Shown here: piece by piece, positions 29,166 through 38,495 of the stretch
Numbering within the stretch: the first letter of the stretch is position 1
Layout of the letters: each line of letters opens with the position of its first letter
Origin: Mycobacterium sp. BK086
Lineage (GTDB): Bacteria > Actinomycetota > Actinomycetes > Mycobacteriales > Mycobacteriaceae
Direction: 5' to 3'
Assembly (NCBI GenBank): GCA_004362315.1
Contig: SNWL01000009.1
Span: forward strand, 372,001-436,000
Length of the DNA: 64,000 nucleotides
Made by a program: the position numbers and the translations under genes
Notes under the pieces: generated by a model
Databases searched by the model: none
What the model was told of the DNA's origin: nothing
What the model saw: the letters and a program-made list of their open reading frames with translations, nothing else

Positions 29166-31115
29166 CTAGCGGTCTGACGGGTTGATAAGGGGGCGTTGGA
29201 CTTTCTTCCAGTCCGCATACCGTTGGTAGGCGGTCTGGGTGGACTCCAGGCTGGAGACTTCGGAAACCGGTACGTCCCACCAGGACTGGCTGTCGGGTGC
29301 GTAGATCAACGGGTCGGTCTCCACATGAATCACGGTGGTGCGCTCGGCGGCTTTGGCCGCCTTGATCGCGTCGGCGAACTCCGCGGCGGTGGTCACCTTG
29401 ATGACGTCGGCGCCCAGGCTGGCAGCGTTGGCGGCGAGATCGACCGGCAGCTTGTCGCCGTCGAGCCGGCCGTCGCCGCTGCGGTAGCGGTAGGCGGTGC
29501 CGAAGCGCTGAGAACCCAGGGACTCGGAAAGTCCGCCGATGGAGGCGAATCCGTGGTTCTGCACCAGAACCGGGATGATCTTGACGCCCTCCTGGACGGC
29601 GGTCACCAGCTCGGTGGCCATCATCAGGTACGAGCCGTCGCCGACCATGACGAACACGTCGCGATCGGGTGCTGCCATTCGCACGCCGATGCCACCGGCG
29701 ATCTCATAGCCCATGCAGGAGTAGCCGTATTCGACGTGGTAGCCCTTGCGGTCGCGGGTACGCCACAGCTTGTGCAGATCCCCGGGCATCGAGCCCGCGG
29801 CGCACACCACGACATCGCGCGGCTCGGACAGCGTGTTGACCAGTCCGATGACCTGATTCTGGTTCAGCTGCACCCCGTCCTCGCAGGCGTACACCGAGGA
29901 CACCGTGTCCTCCCACTCGGCAGCCAATTCGGTGACCCGGCAACGGTATTCGTCGCTCACGGTGTACCCGTCCAGCGCCGGACCGAGTGCCTCGATGGCT
30001 TCCCGGGCGTCGGAGACGACGCTGACCCCACCCTGTTTGACCGAGTCCAGCGATGCGACATTGATGTTCACGAACCGCACGTCGGGGTTGTTGAACGCGG
30101 TCCGCGACGCCGAGGTGAAATCGCTGTAGCGGGTGCCGATCCCGATGATCAGATCGGCCTCGGCGGCCAGCGCGTTGGCGGCGGTGGTGCCGGTCGAGCC
30201 GACCGCGCCGACGGATTGCGGGTGGTCGAAGCGCAGTGAACCCTTACCGGCCTGGCTTTCGGCGACCGGGATACCGGTCTTTGCGGCCAACGCGGCCAAC
30301 GCTTCTTCTGCCCCGGAGTAATGCACACCGCCGCCGGCCACGATCAGCGGCTGTTGCGCGGCGGCGATGATCTCGGCAGCGCGGGCGATCACCGAGCGTT
30401 CGGGCAGCGGCCGGGCGATGTGCCAGGTGCGTTCGGCGAACAGCGATTCGGGCCAGTCGTGGGCCTCGGCCTGGACGTCCTGGGGGATCGACACCGTTGC
30501 CGCACCGGTTTCGACGGGATCGGTGAGCACCCGCATGGCGCCCAGCAGTGCGGCGGGCAGCTGTTCGGGCCGCCACACCCGGTCGAAGTAGCGGGACAGC
30601 GGCTTGAACGCGTCGTTGACCGTCACGTCGCCGGAGGAGGGCAGTTCGAGTTCCTGGAGAACGGGGGAGCTCACCCGGGTGGCGAAGGTGTCGGCCGGCA
30701 GCAGCAGCACCGGCAGGCGGTTGATGGTCGCCAATGCGGCGCCGGTCAGCATGTTGGTGGAGCCGGGTCCGACGCTGGCGGTGACGGCCCAGGCTTCCAG
30801 ACGGTCTGTCTGCCTCGCGTAGGCGACCGCGGTGTGCACCATGGCCTGCTCGTTGCGGCCGAGCACATACCTGAGACCGGGCTCGCGGCCCGCCTCCAAT
30901 GACTCGACCTCGTCCTGCAGCAACGCCTGGCCGAGCCCGGCCACGTTGCCGTGGCCGAAGATGCCGAAACACCCGGCGAAGAACTTGCTACGCAGCCCGT
31001 CACGCTCGACGTACTGGTTGGCCAGGAACCGAATGGTGGCCTGCGCCACGGTGAGTCGCACGGTGGCTTCGGTATCGGCCAGCTTCTCGGTCGACTTCGG
31101 CGCGGTGGATACCAC
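29166..31115 (-). CDS. iolD: 3D-(3,5/4)-Trihydroxycyclohexane-1,2-dione hydrolase
   Basis: 649 aa thiamine-diphosphate enzyme that opens the inositol-derived ring to 5-deoxy-glucuronate. Three regions are visible: the N-terminal TPP domain with LGRNEQAMVHTAVAYAR, the central domain with PLIVAGGGVHYSGAEEA, and the C-terminal TPP motif VGDGSY near residue 490 with a trailing LVQNHGFASIGG. Start is GTG 31115, 2 bp after the iolB stop. Length and motifs match IolD rather than acetolactate synthase. Confidence 0.95.
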   Translation of the reverse strand: MVSTAPKSTEKLADTEATVRLTVAQATIRFLANQYVERDGLRSKFFAGCFGIFGHGNVAGLGQALLQDEVESLEAGREPGLRYVLGRNEQAMVHTAVAYARQTDRLEAWAVTASVGPGSTNMLTGAALATINRLPVLLLPADTFATRVSSPVLQELELPSSGDVTVNDAFKPLSRYFDRVWRPEQLPAALLGAMRVLTDPVETGAATVSIPQDVQAEAHDWPESLFAERTWHIARPLPERSVIARAAEIIAAAQQPLIVAGGGVHYSGAEEALAALAAKTGIPVAESQAGKGSLRFDHPQSVGAVGSTGTTAANALAAEADLIIGIGTRYSDFTSASRTAFNNPDVRFVNINVASLDSVKQGGVSVVSDAREAIEALGPALDGYTVSDEYRCRVTELAAEWEDTVSSVYACEDGVQLNQNQVIGLVNTLSEPRDVVVCAAGSMPGDLHKLWRTRDRKGYHVEYGYSCMGYEIAGGIGVRMAAPDRDVFVMVGDGSYLMMATELVTAVQEGVKIIPVLVQNHGFASIGGLSESLGSQRFGTAYRYRSGDGRLDGDKLPVDLAANAASLGADVIKVTTAAEFADAIKAAKAAERTTVIHVETDPLIYAPDSQSWWDVPVSEVSSLESTQTAYQRYADWKKVQRPLINPSDR

Positions 31116-31117
31116 GG

Positions 31118-31990
31118 TCAGGCTCCTTGGGAAGGGCTGCCCATGGGCAGCCGGGGGTCGATCTCCTGGTGCTCCCAGCTGCCGCGCAGCCAGGTGTGGT
31201 TCGGGTCGTCACAGATCATCCAGGCCCGGTTGGGTCCGGAGCCGGCCATGACGTTGAGGTAGTACATGTGGTGGCCGGGCGCCGCGATCGACGGGCCGTG
31301 ATAGCCGTGCGGGACCAGCACCACATCACCGGAGCGCACCTCTTCGAGCACCTTGATCGGCCGCTGCGGGGTGCCGTACACCCGGTGGTAGCCGAAACCG
31401 GGAGTGCCCGCGGGGCTGTCGGCGATCTCGAAGTAGTAGATCTCTTCGAGCTGGGTCTCGATGTCGGTGTTCTCCTCGTGCTTGTGCGCGGGGTAGCTCG
31501 ACCAGTTGCCGCCGGGGGTGATCACCTCGCAGGCGATCAGCGAGTCGGCTTCGAATGTCGTTGCAGTGCCGAAATTGTGGACCTGGCGGCTACAGTTGCC
31601 CGCCCCGCGCAGCTCGACGGCGACATCCGCGGCGGCGACCCGGCGGTTTGGGAACGACGTCGTTGCGCGGGCGCCGCAGATCGCGAACCGGCCCTCGCCC
31701 GCGATCACGTACTCCTGGTCGATACCGATGTACACCATGTCGGCCGGCCCGTCGAAAACCGATTCCCGGCGCGACAATTCGAACGTCTCTCCGCCACAGA
31801 CGATCCTGCCGCCGCCCGCCAGCGGCAGGATCATCACCTCGGTGTCCCGGGTATGCAGCTCGGCACTTTGCGAATCGTCCAATTCGAGGACCTGTAGCGA
31901 GGATTCGGCCCAGCCCGCCGACTCCGGTGTCACGTCGACGGTCAGCGGCAGCTGTGCGCTGCGCGCGGGGATGTAGTACTTACTGTGCAT
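31118..31990 (-). CDS. iolB: 5-Deoxy-glucuronate isomerase
   Basis: 290 aa, double-cupin fold. YPAHKHEENTDIETQLEEIY carries the metal-site His/Glu residues, and DVVLVPHGYHGPSIAAPGHH the second cluster. It converts 5-deoxy-glucuronic acid to 2-deoxy-5-keto-gluconic acid. The ATG at 31990 begins MHSKYYIPAR. It lies 4 bp from the aldolase and 2 bp from iolD. Confidence 0.95.
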   Translation of the reverse strand: MHSKYYIPARSAQLPLTVDVTPESAGWAESSLQVLELDDSQSAELHTRDTEVMILPLAGGGRIVCGGETFELSRRESVFDGPADMVYIGIDQEYVIAGEGRFAICGARATTSFPNRRVAAADVAVELRGAGNCSRQVHNFGTATTFEADSLIACEVITPGGNWSSYPAHKHEENTDIETQLEEIYYFEIADSPAGTPGFGYHRVYGTPQRPIKVLEEVRSGDVVLVPHGYHGPSIAAPGHHMYYLNVMAGSGPNRAWMICDDPNHTWLRGSWEHQEIDPRLPMGSPSQGA

Positions 31991-31994
31991 CCAT

Positions 31995-32873
31995 TCACCT
32001 CACCATCGAGACGGCGGTCGCGACCGCGGAACTCACGTCGTCATCGGCCGGGTAGAGCAGCGTGCGACCTACGATCAAGCCCCGTACCGACGGCAGCGAC
32101 AGTGCCTTTTCCCAACTGGCGAAGGCTTCGTCGGGATCGGCGGGGTCGCCGCCGAGCAGCAGCGTCGGCAAGGTGGTCGCCTCCATCACTCTGTCCATCT
32201 CGTCGACGACCGGCAGCTTCATCCAGGTGTAAGCCGAGGTGGACCCCAGCCCCTGGCTGATGTGGATGGACTTGATCACCGCGTCCGGGCTCAGGTCGTT
32301 GCGGACCTTGCCGTCGACGCGGGTGGACAGGAACGGTTCGACCATCGCGATCAGCCCGTGCGCGGCCAGCGCGTCAACGGCCTGGGCGCAGGCCGCCAGG
32401 GTGGACACTGTGCCGGGGTCGCCGAGGTCGATGCGGCACAACATCTTTCCGCCGTTCATCTTCGCGGTGGCGGTGGACTCGGCGGTGGCGGCGGTCATCC
32501 GGTCGTCGAGTTCGAAGCATGCGCCGGCCAGCCCGCCGCGGTTCATCGACGAGAACACCACTTTGTCCTCGAGAGCACCGAGCAGCAGCAGGTCGTCGAG
32601 GATGTCGGAGGTGGCCAGCACGCCGTCGACGCCGGGGTCGGCGAGCGCCGTGCGCAGCCGGTCGAGCAGGTCGGTGCGGCTGTTCATCGCTGTGGGTCGT
32701 GAGCCGACGGCCAGTGCGCCGCGGGCCGGGTGGTCGGCCGCGACGATCATCAGCCGCCCGTTGCCACGCACGACCGGACGGGTAGTGCGGTTCTGCCACG
32801 CCCGTGCGATCGCGGCGGGGTCGGCTGCGCGCAGATCGGTGACGTCGGCGTAGTCCTTGCAGGGGCTAGACAT
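31995..32873 (-). CDS. Cgl0158-type class I aldolase-like (beta/alpha)8 barrel
   Basis: 292 aa from ATG 32873. Related to the Cgl0158 family of DeoC/LacD-type barrels found in actinobacterial iol operons. Segments MIVAADHPARG, MNRGGLAGACFELDD, KMNGGKMLCRIDLGD and LLLGGDP support a Schiff-base-type aldolase. It probably replaces IolJ and splits 2-deoxy-5-keto-gluconate 6-phosphate into dihydroxyacetone phosphate and malonate semialdehyde. That is inferred from its place after iolC, with which it overlaps by 8 nt, and from the absence of another aldolase in the operon. Confidence 0.82.
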   Translation of the reverse strand: MSSPCKDYADVTDLRAADPAAIARAWQNRTTRPVVRGNGRLMIVAADHPARGALAVGSRPTAMNSRTDLLDRLRTALADPGVDGVLATSDILDDLLLLGALEDKVVFSSMNRGGLAGACFELDDRMTAATAESTATAKMNGGKMLCRIDLGDPGTVSTLAACAQAVDALAAHGLIAMVEPFLSTRVDGKVRNDLSPDAVIKSIHISQGLGSTSAYTWMKLPVVDEMDRVMEATTLPTLLLGGDPADPDEAFASWEKALSLPSVRGLIVGRTLLYPADDDVSSAVATAVSMVR

Positions 32874-33837
32874 TGACGGCCTCCACCGCGATCTGCTCGG
32901 CGAGTTCGGCAACCTCGACGGCGGTCGGCATCGCCGTCGAGCACTCCAGACGCGACGCGACGATCGCACCGGCGGCGTTGGCGTAGCGCAACGTCTTCTC
33001 CAGCGGCCAGTTGTGCAGCAGCCCGTGGCACAGGCTGCCGCCGAAGCTGTCGCCGGCGCCGAGTCCGTTGACCACGTCGACCTCGATCGGCGGGACCGTC
33101 ACCGATGCACTGCGGGTCTTGCCCAGCACTCCGCGCGGTCCCTGCTTGACGATCGCCAGCTGCACACCCAGATCGAGCAGCGCGTCGGCGGCCTTGTGCG
33201 GGTTGGTCTCTCCGACGGCGATCTCGCACTCTTCCCGATTGCCGACCGCCACCGTGACGTGGGCAAGCGCACGCTGCACCTGGACCGAGGCCGCGGCGGG
33301 GGAGTCCCAGAACATCGGCCGGTAGTCGAGGTCCAGAACCGTCAGGGGCTTCCTTTCGCGGGCCTCCCATGCCGCGAAATGCGCACCGCGGCTTGGTTCT
33401 TCGGACAGTCCGGTGACGGTCGACCAGTACAGCCGGGCGTCGCGGATCGCGGCGAGGTCGAGCTCGCCGGCGGTGATCTGCAGATCGGGTGCGCTGGGCT
33501 TGCGGTAGAAGTACAGCGGGAAGTCGTCGGGCGGGAAGATCTCGCAGAATGTCACCGGCGTCGGGTATTCCGGGTGGACGTTGACGTAGCGGTTGTCCAC
33601 GTCCAGGCGCCCCAGCTCGGCGCGCACGTAACGGCCGAACGGGTCGGCCCCTACTCCGGAGATCAGTGCGGTGTGGTTACCGAGGCGGGCGGCGGCGACG
33701 GCGACGTTGGCCGCGCTGCCACCGAGGAACTTGCCGAACGACTCCACATGCTCCAGGCCGACACCGACCTGCAGCGGGTAGATGTCGACACCACTGCGCC
33801 CGATGGCGAGCACGTCGAATTGTGGGGTAGTAGTCAC
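32866..33837 (-). CDS. iolC: 5-Dehydro-2-deoxygluconokinase
   Basis: 323 aa PfkB-family kinase from GTG 33837 after AAGAGAG. GGSAANVAVAAARLG is the first substrate motif and GLGAGDSFGG (GAGD at 260-263, base Asp263) the second. It phosphorylates 2-deoxy-5-keto-gluconate. It is the first gene of the operon. Its promoter region carries an IolR-like operator (33910-33919) and a TTGACA -35 (33899-33904, minus strand). Confidence 0.94.
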   Translation of the reverse strand: MTTTPQFDVLAIGRSGVDIYPLQVGVGLEHVESFGKFLGGSAANVAVAAARLGNHTALISGVGADPFGRYVRAELGRLDVDNRYVNVHPEYPTPVTFCEIFPPDDFPLYFYRKPSAPDLQITAGELDLAAIRDARLYWSTVTGLSEEPSRGAHFAAWEARERKPLTVLDLDYRPMFWDSPAAASVQVQRALAHVTVAVGNREECEIAVGETNPHKAADALLDLGVQLAIVKQGPRGVLGKTRSASVTVPPIEVDVVNGLGAGDSFGGSLCHGLLHNWPLEKTLRYANAAGAIVASRLECSTAMPTAVEVAELAEQIAVEAVNV

Positions 33838-33898
33838 GTCAGCTCTCTTCAGGGCTCGATGGGGACTTGTTACGACTGTGCCCCGCGCCACAGCGGTC

Positions 33899-33919
33899 TG
33901 TCAATACTTTGTCCTGACA
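33899..33919 (-). promoter_or_regulatory. IolR-like operator with -35 of the iol operon
   Basis: On the plus strand TGTCCTGACA lies at 33910-33919; read in the iol direction it is followed after 5 nt by TTGACA (33904-33899). A weak -10 (CACAGT, 33880-33875) lies 18 bp on. The same arrangement recurs before the ABC importer. The decamer fits the IolR-type consensus KGWCHTRACA as I recall it from C. glutamicum. Confidence 0.6.
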
Positions 33920-33990
33920 TTCTATCTTTTAGTCAATCGGTGTTAGACTTCAGCTACTGTTGGGGTTTCGAGTTCGAGATCGGAGTCGAT

Positions 33991-34722
33991 GTGCCGTTGG
34001 CGGTCGAATTGGACAGGTCAAGCCCTGTTCCCCTCTACTATCAGCTCTCCCAGGCGATCGAGGCCGCCATCCGAAGTGGCGAACTTGCGCCCGGCGATCG
34101 GTTCGAGAATGAGCTGGCATTGGCCAAGCGATTGACCCTGTCCCGGCCCACCACCCGGCGCGCGATCCAGGAGCTTGTCGACAAGGGCTTGCTGGTTCGC
34201 AAACGGGGGGTCGGCACTCAGGTCGTCCAGAATCCGGTGCACCGCCGGGTCGAGTTGACGAGTCTCTTCGACGACCTGGTCCGGGCGGGGCAGGAACCGA
34301 CCACCCAATTGCTCGAATTCCATGTCGGGCCGGCCGACGAGGACGTCGCGCGGGAACTCAACCTCGCCGAAGACCGTGAGGTCGCCTGCATCAAGCGCCT
34401 GCGGTGCGCCAACGGTGAGCCGCTGGCTCTGATGACCAATTACCTCCCGGTCGAAATCGCGCCGGACGCCGAGGAACTCGAGCGCAACGGCCTCTACCAG
34501 TCGCTGCGCGGACGCGGCGTGCACATCCGGCTGGCCAGCCAGCGGATCGGCGCCAAGGCCGCCACCCGCAGCGAAGCCCGGCTGCTGGACGAGAAGCCCG
34601 GCGCACCGCTGTTGACCATGGACCGCACCGCGTTCGACGACTCCGGGCGCGCGGTCGAGTTCGGTACGCATTGCTATCGCGCCTCCCGCTACTACTTCGA
34701 CACCACGCTCGTCGACCGCTGA
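33991..34722 (+). CDS. GntR-family regulator, probable IolR
   Basis: 243 aa from GTG 33991, placed after GGAG. Residues 1-75 form the winged-helix (PLYYQLSQAIEAAIRSGEL, then RPTTRRAIQELVDKGLLVRK). The rest is an UTRA effector domain with a C-terminal RASRYYFDTTLV. Its divergent position to iolC and the operator motif in between suggest that it represses inositol catabolism, like IolR of Corynebacterium. A much longer upstream-open frame is not coding. The end overlaps the convergent LacI gene by 31 nt. Confidence 0.9.
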   Translation: MPLAVELDRSSPVPLYYQLSQAIEAAIRSGELAPGDRFENELALAKRLTLSRPTTRRAIQELVDKGLLVRKRGVGTQVVQNPVHRRVELTSLFDDLVRAGQEPTTQLLEFHVGPADEDVARELNLAEDREVACIKRLRCANGEPLALMTNYLPVEIAPDAEELERNGLYQSLRGRGVHIRLASQRIGAKAATRSEARLLDEKPGAPLLTMDRTAFDDSGRAVEFGTHCYRASRYYFDTTLVDR

Positions 34723-35747
34723 CGCGGGGGAGCGGTGGTACCGCGCACCACCAGTTCGGGCTCCAAAACCACATCGGGTGAATCGATTTCGCGCTCTTCG
34801 AGCATCTCGATCGCCAGCCGGACGGCGTGACGCGCGAGCGCGGCCGCATCCTGGTGCACGGTGGTGAGGTCGATCCGCGGGTTGTCGGACAGCCTGCTGT
34901 CGTCGTAGCCGATCAGTGACAGCTCGCCGGGTATGTCGACGCCCGCCCGGGTGAACACATCGAGCAGGCCGAGTGCGCAGCGGTCGTTACCGGCCAGCAC
35001 CGCGGTGGGCAGATCGCCGTCGGCCAGCATCACCCGTGCCGCCTCGGCGCCGGCCTCCTCGGTATGAGCGCCCGGAATCACCTTGGCGTACTCGGAGATT
35101 CCGTGACGGCGCATCGCGGCGCGATACGCGCGACGCCGGTCCGGTGAACCCGGATCGGAGCCACCGTCGACATGGCGGATATCGCGATGCCCGAGCTCGA
35201 CGAGATAGTCGACCGCCTCGCGGATGCCCTTGACGTCGTCGGTGCGGACCGTCGCGAGGCCCGGTGCCGGATCCAGCCGCCGGCCCACCACGACCACCGG
35301 AACCTTCCCGGCGAGGCCGTGCAGATATTCGGTGCCCGACATCGGGCCCAGCAGGATCAGGCTGCCGCAGCGGTGGCTGAGCAGTGCCTCAACCGACACC
35401 GACTCCTCGCGGTCGGGCAGATTCGCCGACAGCAACACCTCGTAGCCCAGCTCCTCGGCGGCCGGATAGATTCCCGCCACGAGGTCGGCCTCGAACAGCT
35501 GGCGGACGTCCATCAGCACGCCGAGAGTGCGGCTGCGACCGCGGGCCAGCAGACGCGCGGCCGAGTCCGGCCGGTAACCGAGCTCGTCGGCAGCGGCAAG
35601 AACCCGCTGCTTGGTGGCCTCGCTGGCGCCGGGCTTGCCGTCGAGCACGAAGGACACCAGGGTCCGCGACACCCCGGCGCGGGTGGCGACGTCGGCCATG
35701 GTGGGCGACCGGCGGGCGGGCCGGGCGCCGGGCGACGAGCTGGTCAA
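34692..35747 (-). CDS. LacI-family transcriptional regulator
   Basis: 351 aa from TTG 35747, chosen because GGGAGG sits just upstream; ATG 35699 is the alternative and starts at the helix-turn-helix (MADVATRAGVSRTLVSFVLDG). The C-terminal periplasmic-binding fold has GVLMDVRQ, TAVLAGNDRCALG and LSLIGYDDSRLSDNPRIDLTTVHQ, where a sugar ligand binds. It is divergent from an isomerase and an MFS porter across two palindromic operators and probably represses them. Confidence 0.9.
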   Translation of the reverse strand: MTSSSPGARPARRSPTMADVATRAGVSRTLVSFVLDGKPGASEATKQRVLAAADELGYRPDSAARLLARGRSRTLGVLMDVRQLFEADLVAGIYPAAEELGYEVLLSANLPDREESVSVEALLSHRCGSLILLGPMSGTEYLHGLAGKVPVVVVGRRLDPAPGLATVRTDDVKGIREAVDYLVELGHRDIRHVDGGSDPGSPDRRRAYRAAMRRHGISEYAKVIPGAHTEEAGAEAARVMLADGDLPTAVLAGNDRCALGLLDVFTRAGVDIPGELSLIGYDDSRLSDNPRIDLTTVHQDAAALARHAVRLAIEMLEEREIDSPDVVLEPELVVRGTTAPPRQRSTSVVSK

Positions 35748-35768
35748 TGAGGTTCCTCCCTGTGACGG

Positions 35769-35797
35769 TTGACACAACATCCGGTGTCGACCATAGT
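35769..35797 (+). promoter_or_regulatory. Promoter of the isomerase-porter operon
   Basis: TTGACA (35769-35774), a 17-bp spacer and CATAGT (35792-35797) form a good sigma-70-like promoter. Transcription would start near 35804, within the first LacI-type operator. Confidence 0.6.
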
Positions 35798-35802
35798 ACG
35801 TC

Positions 35803-35827
35803 TAACGCGCGTTACTAACGCGCTTTA
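35803..35827. promoter_or_regulatory. Tandem LacI-type operators
   Basis: TAACGCGCGTTA (35803-35814) is a perfect palindrome; one base later TAACGCGCTTTA (35816-35827) repeats it with a single change. CG-centred palindromes are typical of LacI-family sites. They overlap the predicted start of transcription. Confidence 0.7.
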
Positions 35828-35846
35828 GTCGAGAGGATTTCCGGCC

Positions 35847-36851
35847 ATGAAATTCGGCGTTTACACCGCGGTACTTCACGACCAGCCGCTGCGGACCGCG
35901 CTCGCGACCATCCGGTCTCTCGGGCTCGACGGTGCCGAGATCAACGCCGGTGGATTCCTGCCGACGCCGCACCTACCGATCGACGAGCTGCTGGCCGGGA
36001 CCATCGCGCCGGCCGAGTACCTCGGCATCTTCGATGCCGCGGGGATCGAGCTGACCGGCTTGAATGTCAACGGCAACCCGCTGCACGCCGATCCTGAGGT
36101 CGGGCCAGAAGACGCCGACGACCTGCGCCGCGCGATTCGTACCGCCGCCCTCCTCGGCGTCCGTCGAGTGGTGACCATGTCGGGATTGCCCGCCGCCCAC
36201 CCGGGTGGCCGGTGGCCGGCCTGGCACGTCAACCCATGGGACAGCGGGTACCTGGATTCGCTTGACTATCAGTGGGATTCGGTGGCGGTTCCGTTCTGGC
36301 GCGAGATCGACGCGCTGGCCCGCGACCACGACGTCAAGGTTTGCATCGAGATGCACCCGCAGAACCTCGTCTTCAACCCGCCGACCATGCGCCGGCTCGT
36401 GGAAAAGATCGACGCCACCCACGTCGGCGCCGAGATGGATCCCAGCCACCTGTTTTGGCAGGGCATCGACCCGATCGATGCCATCGACTACCTCGGCGAC
36501 CTGGTGTACCACGCTGCCGCCAAGGACACCCGGATCAACCCGGCATGCTCGGTCGCCGGCGTGCTCGACGATCGGTTCACCCGAGTTCCGAAGGGGCACA
36601 AACAGACCGGACTCGGCGGCCGCCACGTCGTCAACCAGTGGCCGGTGAACTCCAGCTGGGACTTCGTCGCCGTCGGACGCGGACACGACGTCGAGTTCTG
36701 GTCGCGGTTCATCGCCGCGCTGTACCGCGTCGATCCCGATATGGCCGTCAACATCGAGCACGAGGACACCGAGCTCGACCAGCTCGAAGGGCTGCAGGTA
36801 GCCGCCAACACGCTGCGTGACGCCAGCTCGCTTACGCCCCAATGCCTCTGA
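35847..36851 (+). CDS. Sugar phosphate isomerase/epimerase (TIM barrel)
   Basis: 334 aa. Family metal-ligand segments are visible: VCIEMHPQNLVFNPP, GAEMDPSHLFWQG, YHAAAKDTRI and VNIEHEDTELDQLEG. The acidic and His residues in these bind a divalent metal. Members isomerise or epimerise keto-sugars and inosose compounds. It precedes the porter gene by 16 bp. Possible work on an inositol isomer or rare sugar; the substrate is open. Confidence 0.85.
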   Translation: MKFGVYTAVLHDQPLRTALATIRSLGLDGAEINAGGFLPTPHLPIDELLAGTIAPAEYLGIFDAAGIELTGLNVNGNPLHADPEVGPEDADDLRRAIRTAALLGVRRVVTMSGLPAAHPGGRWPAWHVNPWDSGYLDSLDYQWDSVAVPFWREIDALARDHDVKVCIEMHPQNLVFNPPTMRRLVEKIDATHVGAEMDPSHLFWQGIDPIDAIDYLGDLVYHAAAKDTRINPACSVAGVLDDRFTRVPKGHKQTGLGGRHVVNQWPVNSSWDFVAVGRGHDVEFWSRFIAALYRVDPDMAVNIEHEDTELDQLEGLQVAANTLRDASSLTPQCL

Positions 36852-36867
36852 TCAGAAAGACCCGGCC

Positions 36868-38277
36868 ATGACCACCACACACCCCGGCACATCCTCAGGT
36901 CGATTCCTCACCAGGCTCACCGTGATCGCGACCCTGGGCGGCCTGTTGTTCGGCTATGACACCGGGGTGATCTCCGGCGCGCTTCTGTACATGAAGGACG
37001 ATCTGCACCTCAGCTCGTTCGGCGAGGCGACGGTGGTCAGCTCGCTGCTGTTCCCGGGGGCGGCCTTCGGGGCGCTGTTCGGCGGCCGCGTGGCCGACCG
37101 GATCGGCCGCAAGCGCAGCCTGCTGGTGTGCGCGGGACTGTTCCTGATCGGCGCACTGGGGTGTGCCTTGGCGCCGACGGTTCAGATCATGGTGGCCGCG
37201 CGGATCATCCTGGGACTCGGCGTCGGGGCCGCGGCGGTGACCTGCCCGCTGTACCTGGCCGAGATGGCGCCGGCTGATCGGCGGGGCCGGATGGTCACGA
37301 TCAACGAGCTGATGATCGTCACCGGACAGATGCTGGCCTTCGCCACGAATGCCTTGCTGGATCACGTCATTCACGATCCGCACGTGTGGCGGGTCATGCT
37401 GGCCGTGGCGATCGTGCCCGCGGTCGCGCTGCTGCTCGGCATGCTCGCGCTGCCCGATTCCCCGCGGTGGTACGGGCTGAAGGGGCGCATGGCCGAGGCA
37501 CGAAACGTCCTCGGGCTCAGCCGCACACCGGGGGAGGCGGACGCCGAGTACGCGTTGATCGTCGAACACACCGCGCACATGCTGAAGACGAAGAGCGCCC
37601 CCTTCAGCCTGATTCGCGATGTGCCGTGGATCCGGCGTGTGGTGCTCATCGGTTGCGGGCTGGCGATCGTCCAGCAGGCCACCGGTATCAACACGGTGAA
37701 CTACTACGCGCCGACCATCCTCGAACAGAGCGGCCTCGGCGTCAGCGCGGCACTGGTGGCCACGATCGCCGTCGGAGTCACCTCGGTGGTCACCACCATC
37801 ATCGGCATCATCCTGCTGGGCTACGTCGGCCGGCGCACGATGCTGCTCATCGGCTTCGCCGGTGTCGCGCTGTCACAGGTGGCGCTGTCGCTGACCTTCC
37901 TACTGCCCGCGTCGACCACGCGCAGCTACGTGATCCTCGCGTGCATGGTGCTTTTCGTGGCATTCGTTCAGATGTTCATCGGCACTTGCGTGTGGCTGCT
38001 GCTCTCCGAGATCTTCCCGCTGAGCATCCGCGGCTTCGCGATGGGTATCGCGGTGTTCGTGCTGTGGTGCACCAACGCGATCATTTCCTTCTTGTTCCCG
38101 TTGCTGAACTCCGCGCTCGGTTCGACCGGAACGTTCCTTCTGTTCGTCGTGATCAATGTCGGCTCATGGCTGTTCGTTCGGGCTTACGTGCCGGAGACGA
38201 AGGGAACCACCCTCGAAGAGCTCGAAGAGCGGTTCCAGGCCGACGCCGAGGGTCAGGCCGCGCCGGTGGCAATATGA
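36868..38277 (+). CDS. MFS sugar/inositol:proton symporter
   Basis: 469 aa, twelve predicted membrane helices. Sugar-porter signatures are GLLFGYDTGVISGALLYM, GGRVADRIGRKRSL, LYLAEMAPADRRGR, QQATGINTVNYYAP and VPETKGTTLEELEERF. It most resembles IolT-type inositol porters from its context. Start ATG 36868 follows AGAAAGA. Cotranscribed with the isomerase and under the LacI operators. Confidence 0.93.
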   Translation: MTTTHPGTSSGRFLTRLTVIATLGGLLFGYDTGVISGALLYMKDDLHLSSFGEATVVSSLLFPGAAFGALFGGRVADRIGRKRSLLVCAGLFLIGALGCALAPTVQIMVAARIILGLGVGAAAVTCPLYLAEMAPADRRGRMVTINELMIVTGQMLAFATNALLDHVIHDPHVWRVMLAVAIVPAVALLLGMLALPDSPRWYGLKGRMAEARNVLGLSRTPGEADAEYALIVEHTAHMLKTKSAPFSLIRDVPWIRRVVLIGCGLAIVQQATGINTVNYYAPTILEQSGLGVSAALVATIAVGVTSVVTTIIGIILLGYVGRRTMLLIGFAGVALSQVALSLTFLLPASTTRSYVILACMVLFVAFVQMFIGTCVWLLLSEIFPLSIRGFAMGIAVFVLWCTNAIISFLFPLLNSALGSTGTFLLFVVINVGSWLFVRAYVPETKGTTLEELEERFQADAEGQAAPVAI

Positions 38278-38495
38278 CCGGAACGTGCAACTTCGGCGAA
38301 CCTTCCTCCACGCGCCGATGGCCGACAGATCGTGCAGAAATGCAACCAGGCCGCGGTAGTGGCAAATGAAATCAAGATCAGAGCGTGAATTACGCCTACT
38401 GCCTTGGGGATTCGAAAATTTGATTTGATCGGCTAACTCTCCCGACGCATGTGACAATTTCACTTTCCGGCTGCGTCGATGACGGCGGGGGGACA

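Noticed and set aside
32857..33990. Long upstream extension of the GntR gene
   Set aside because: It covers the antisense of iolC and the divergent promoter; only the part from GTG 33991 has GntR sequence and a ribosome site.
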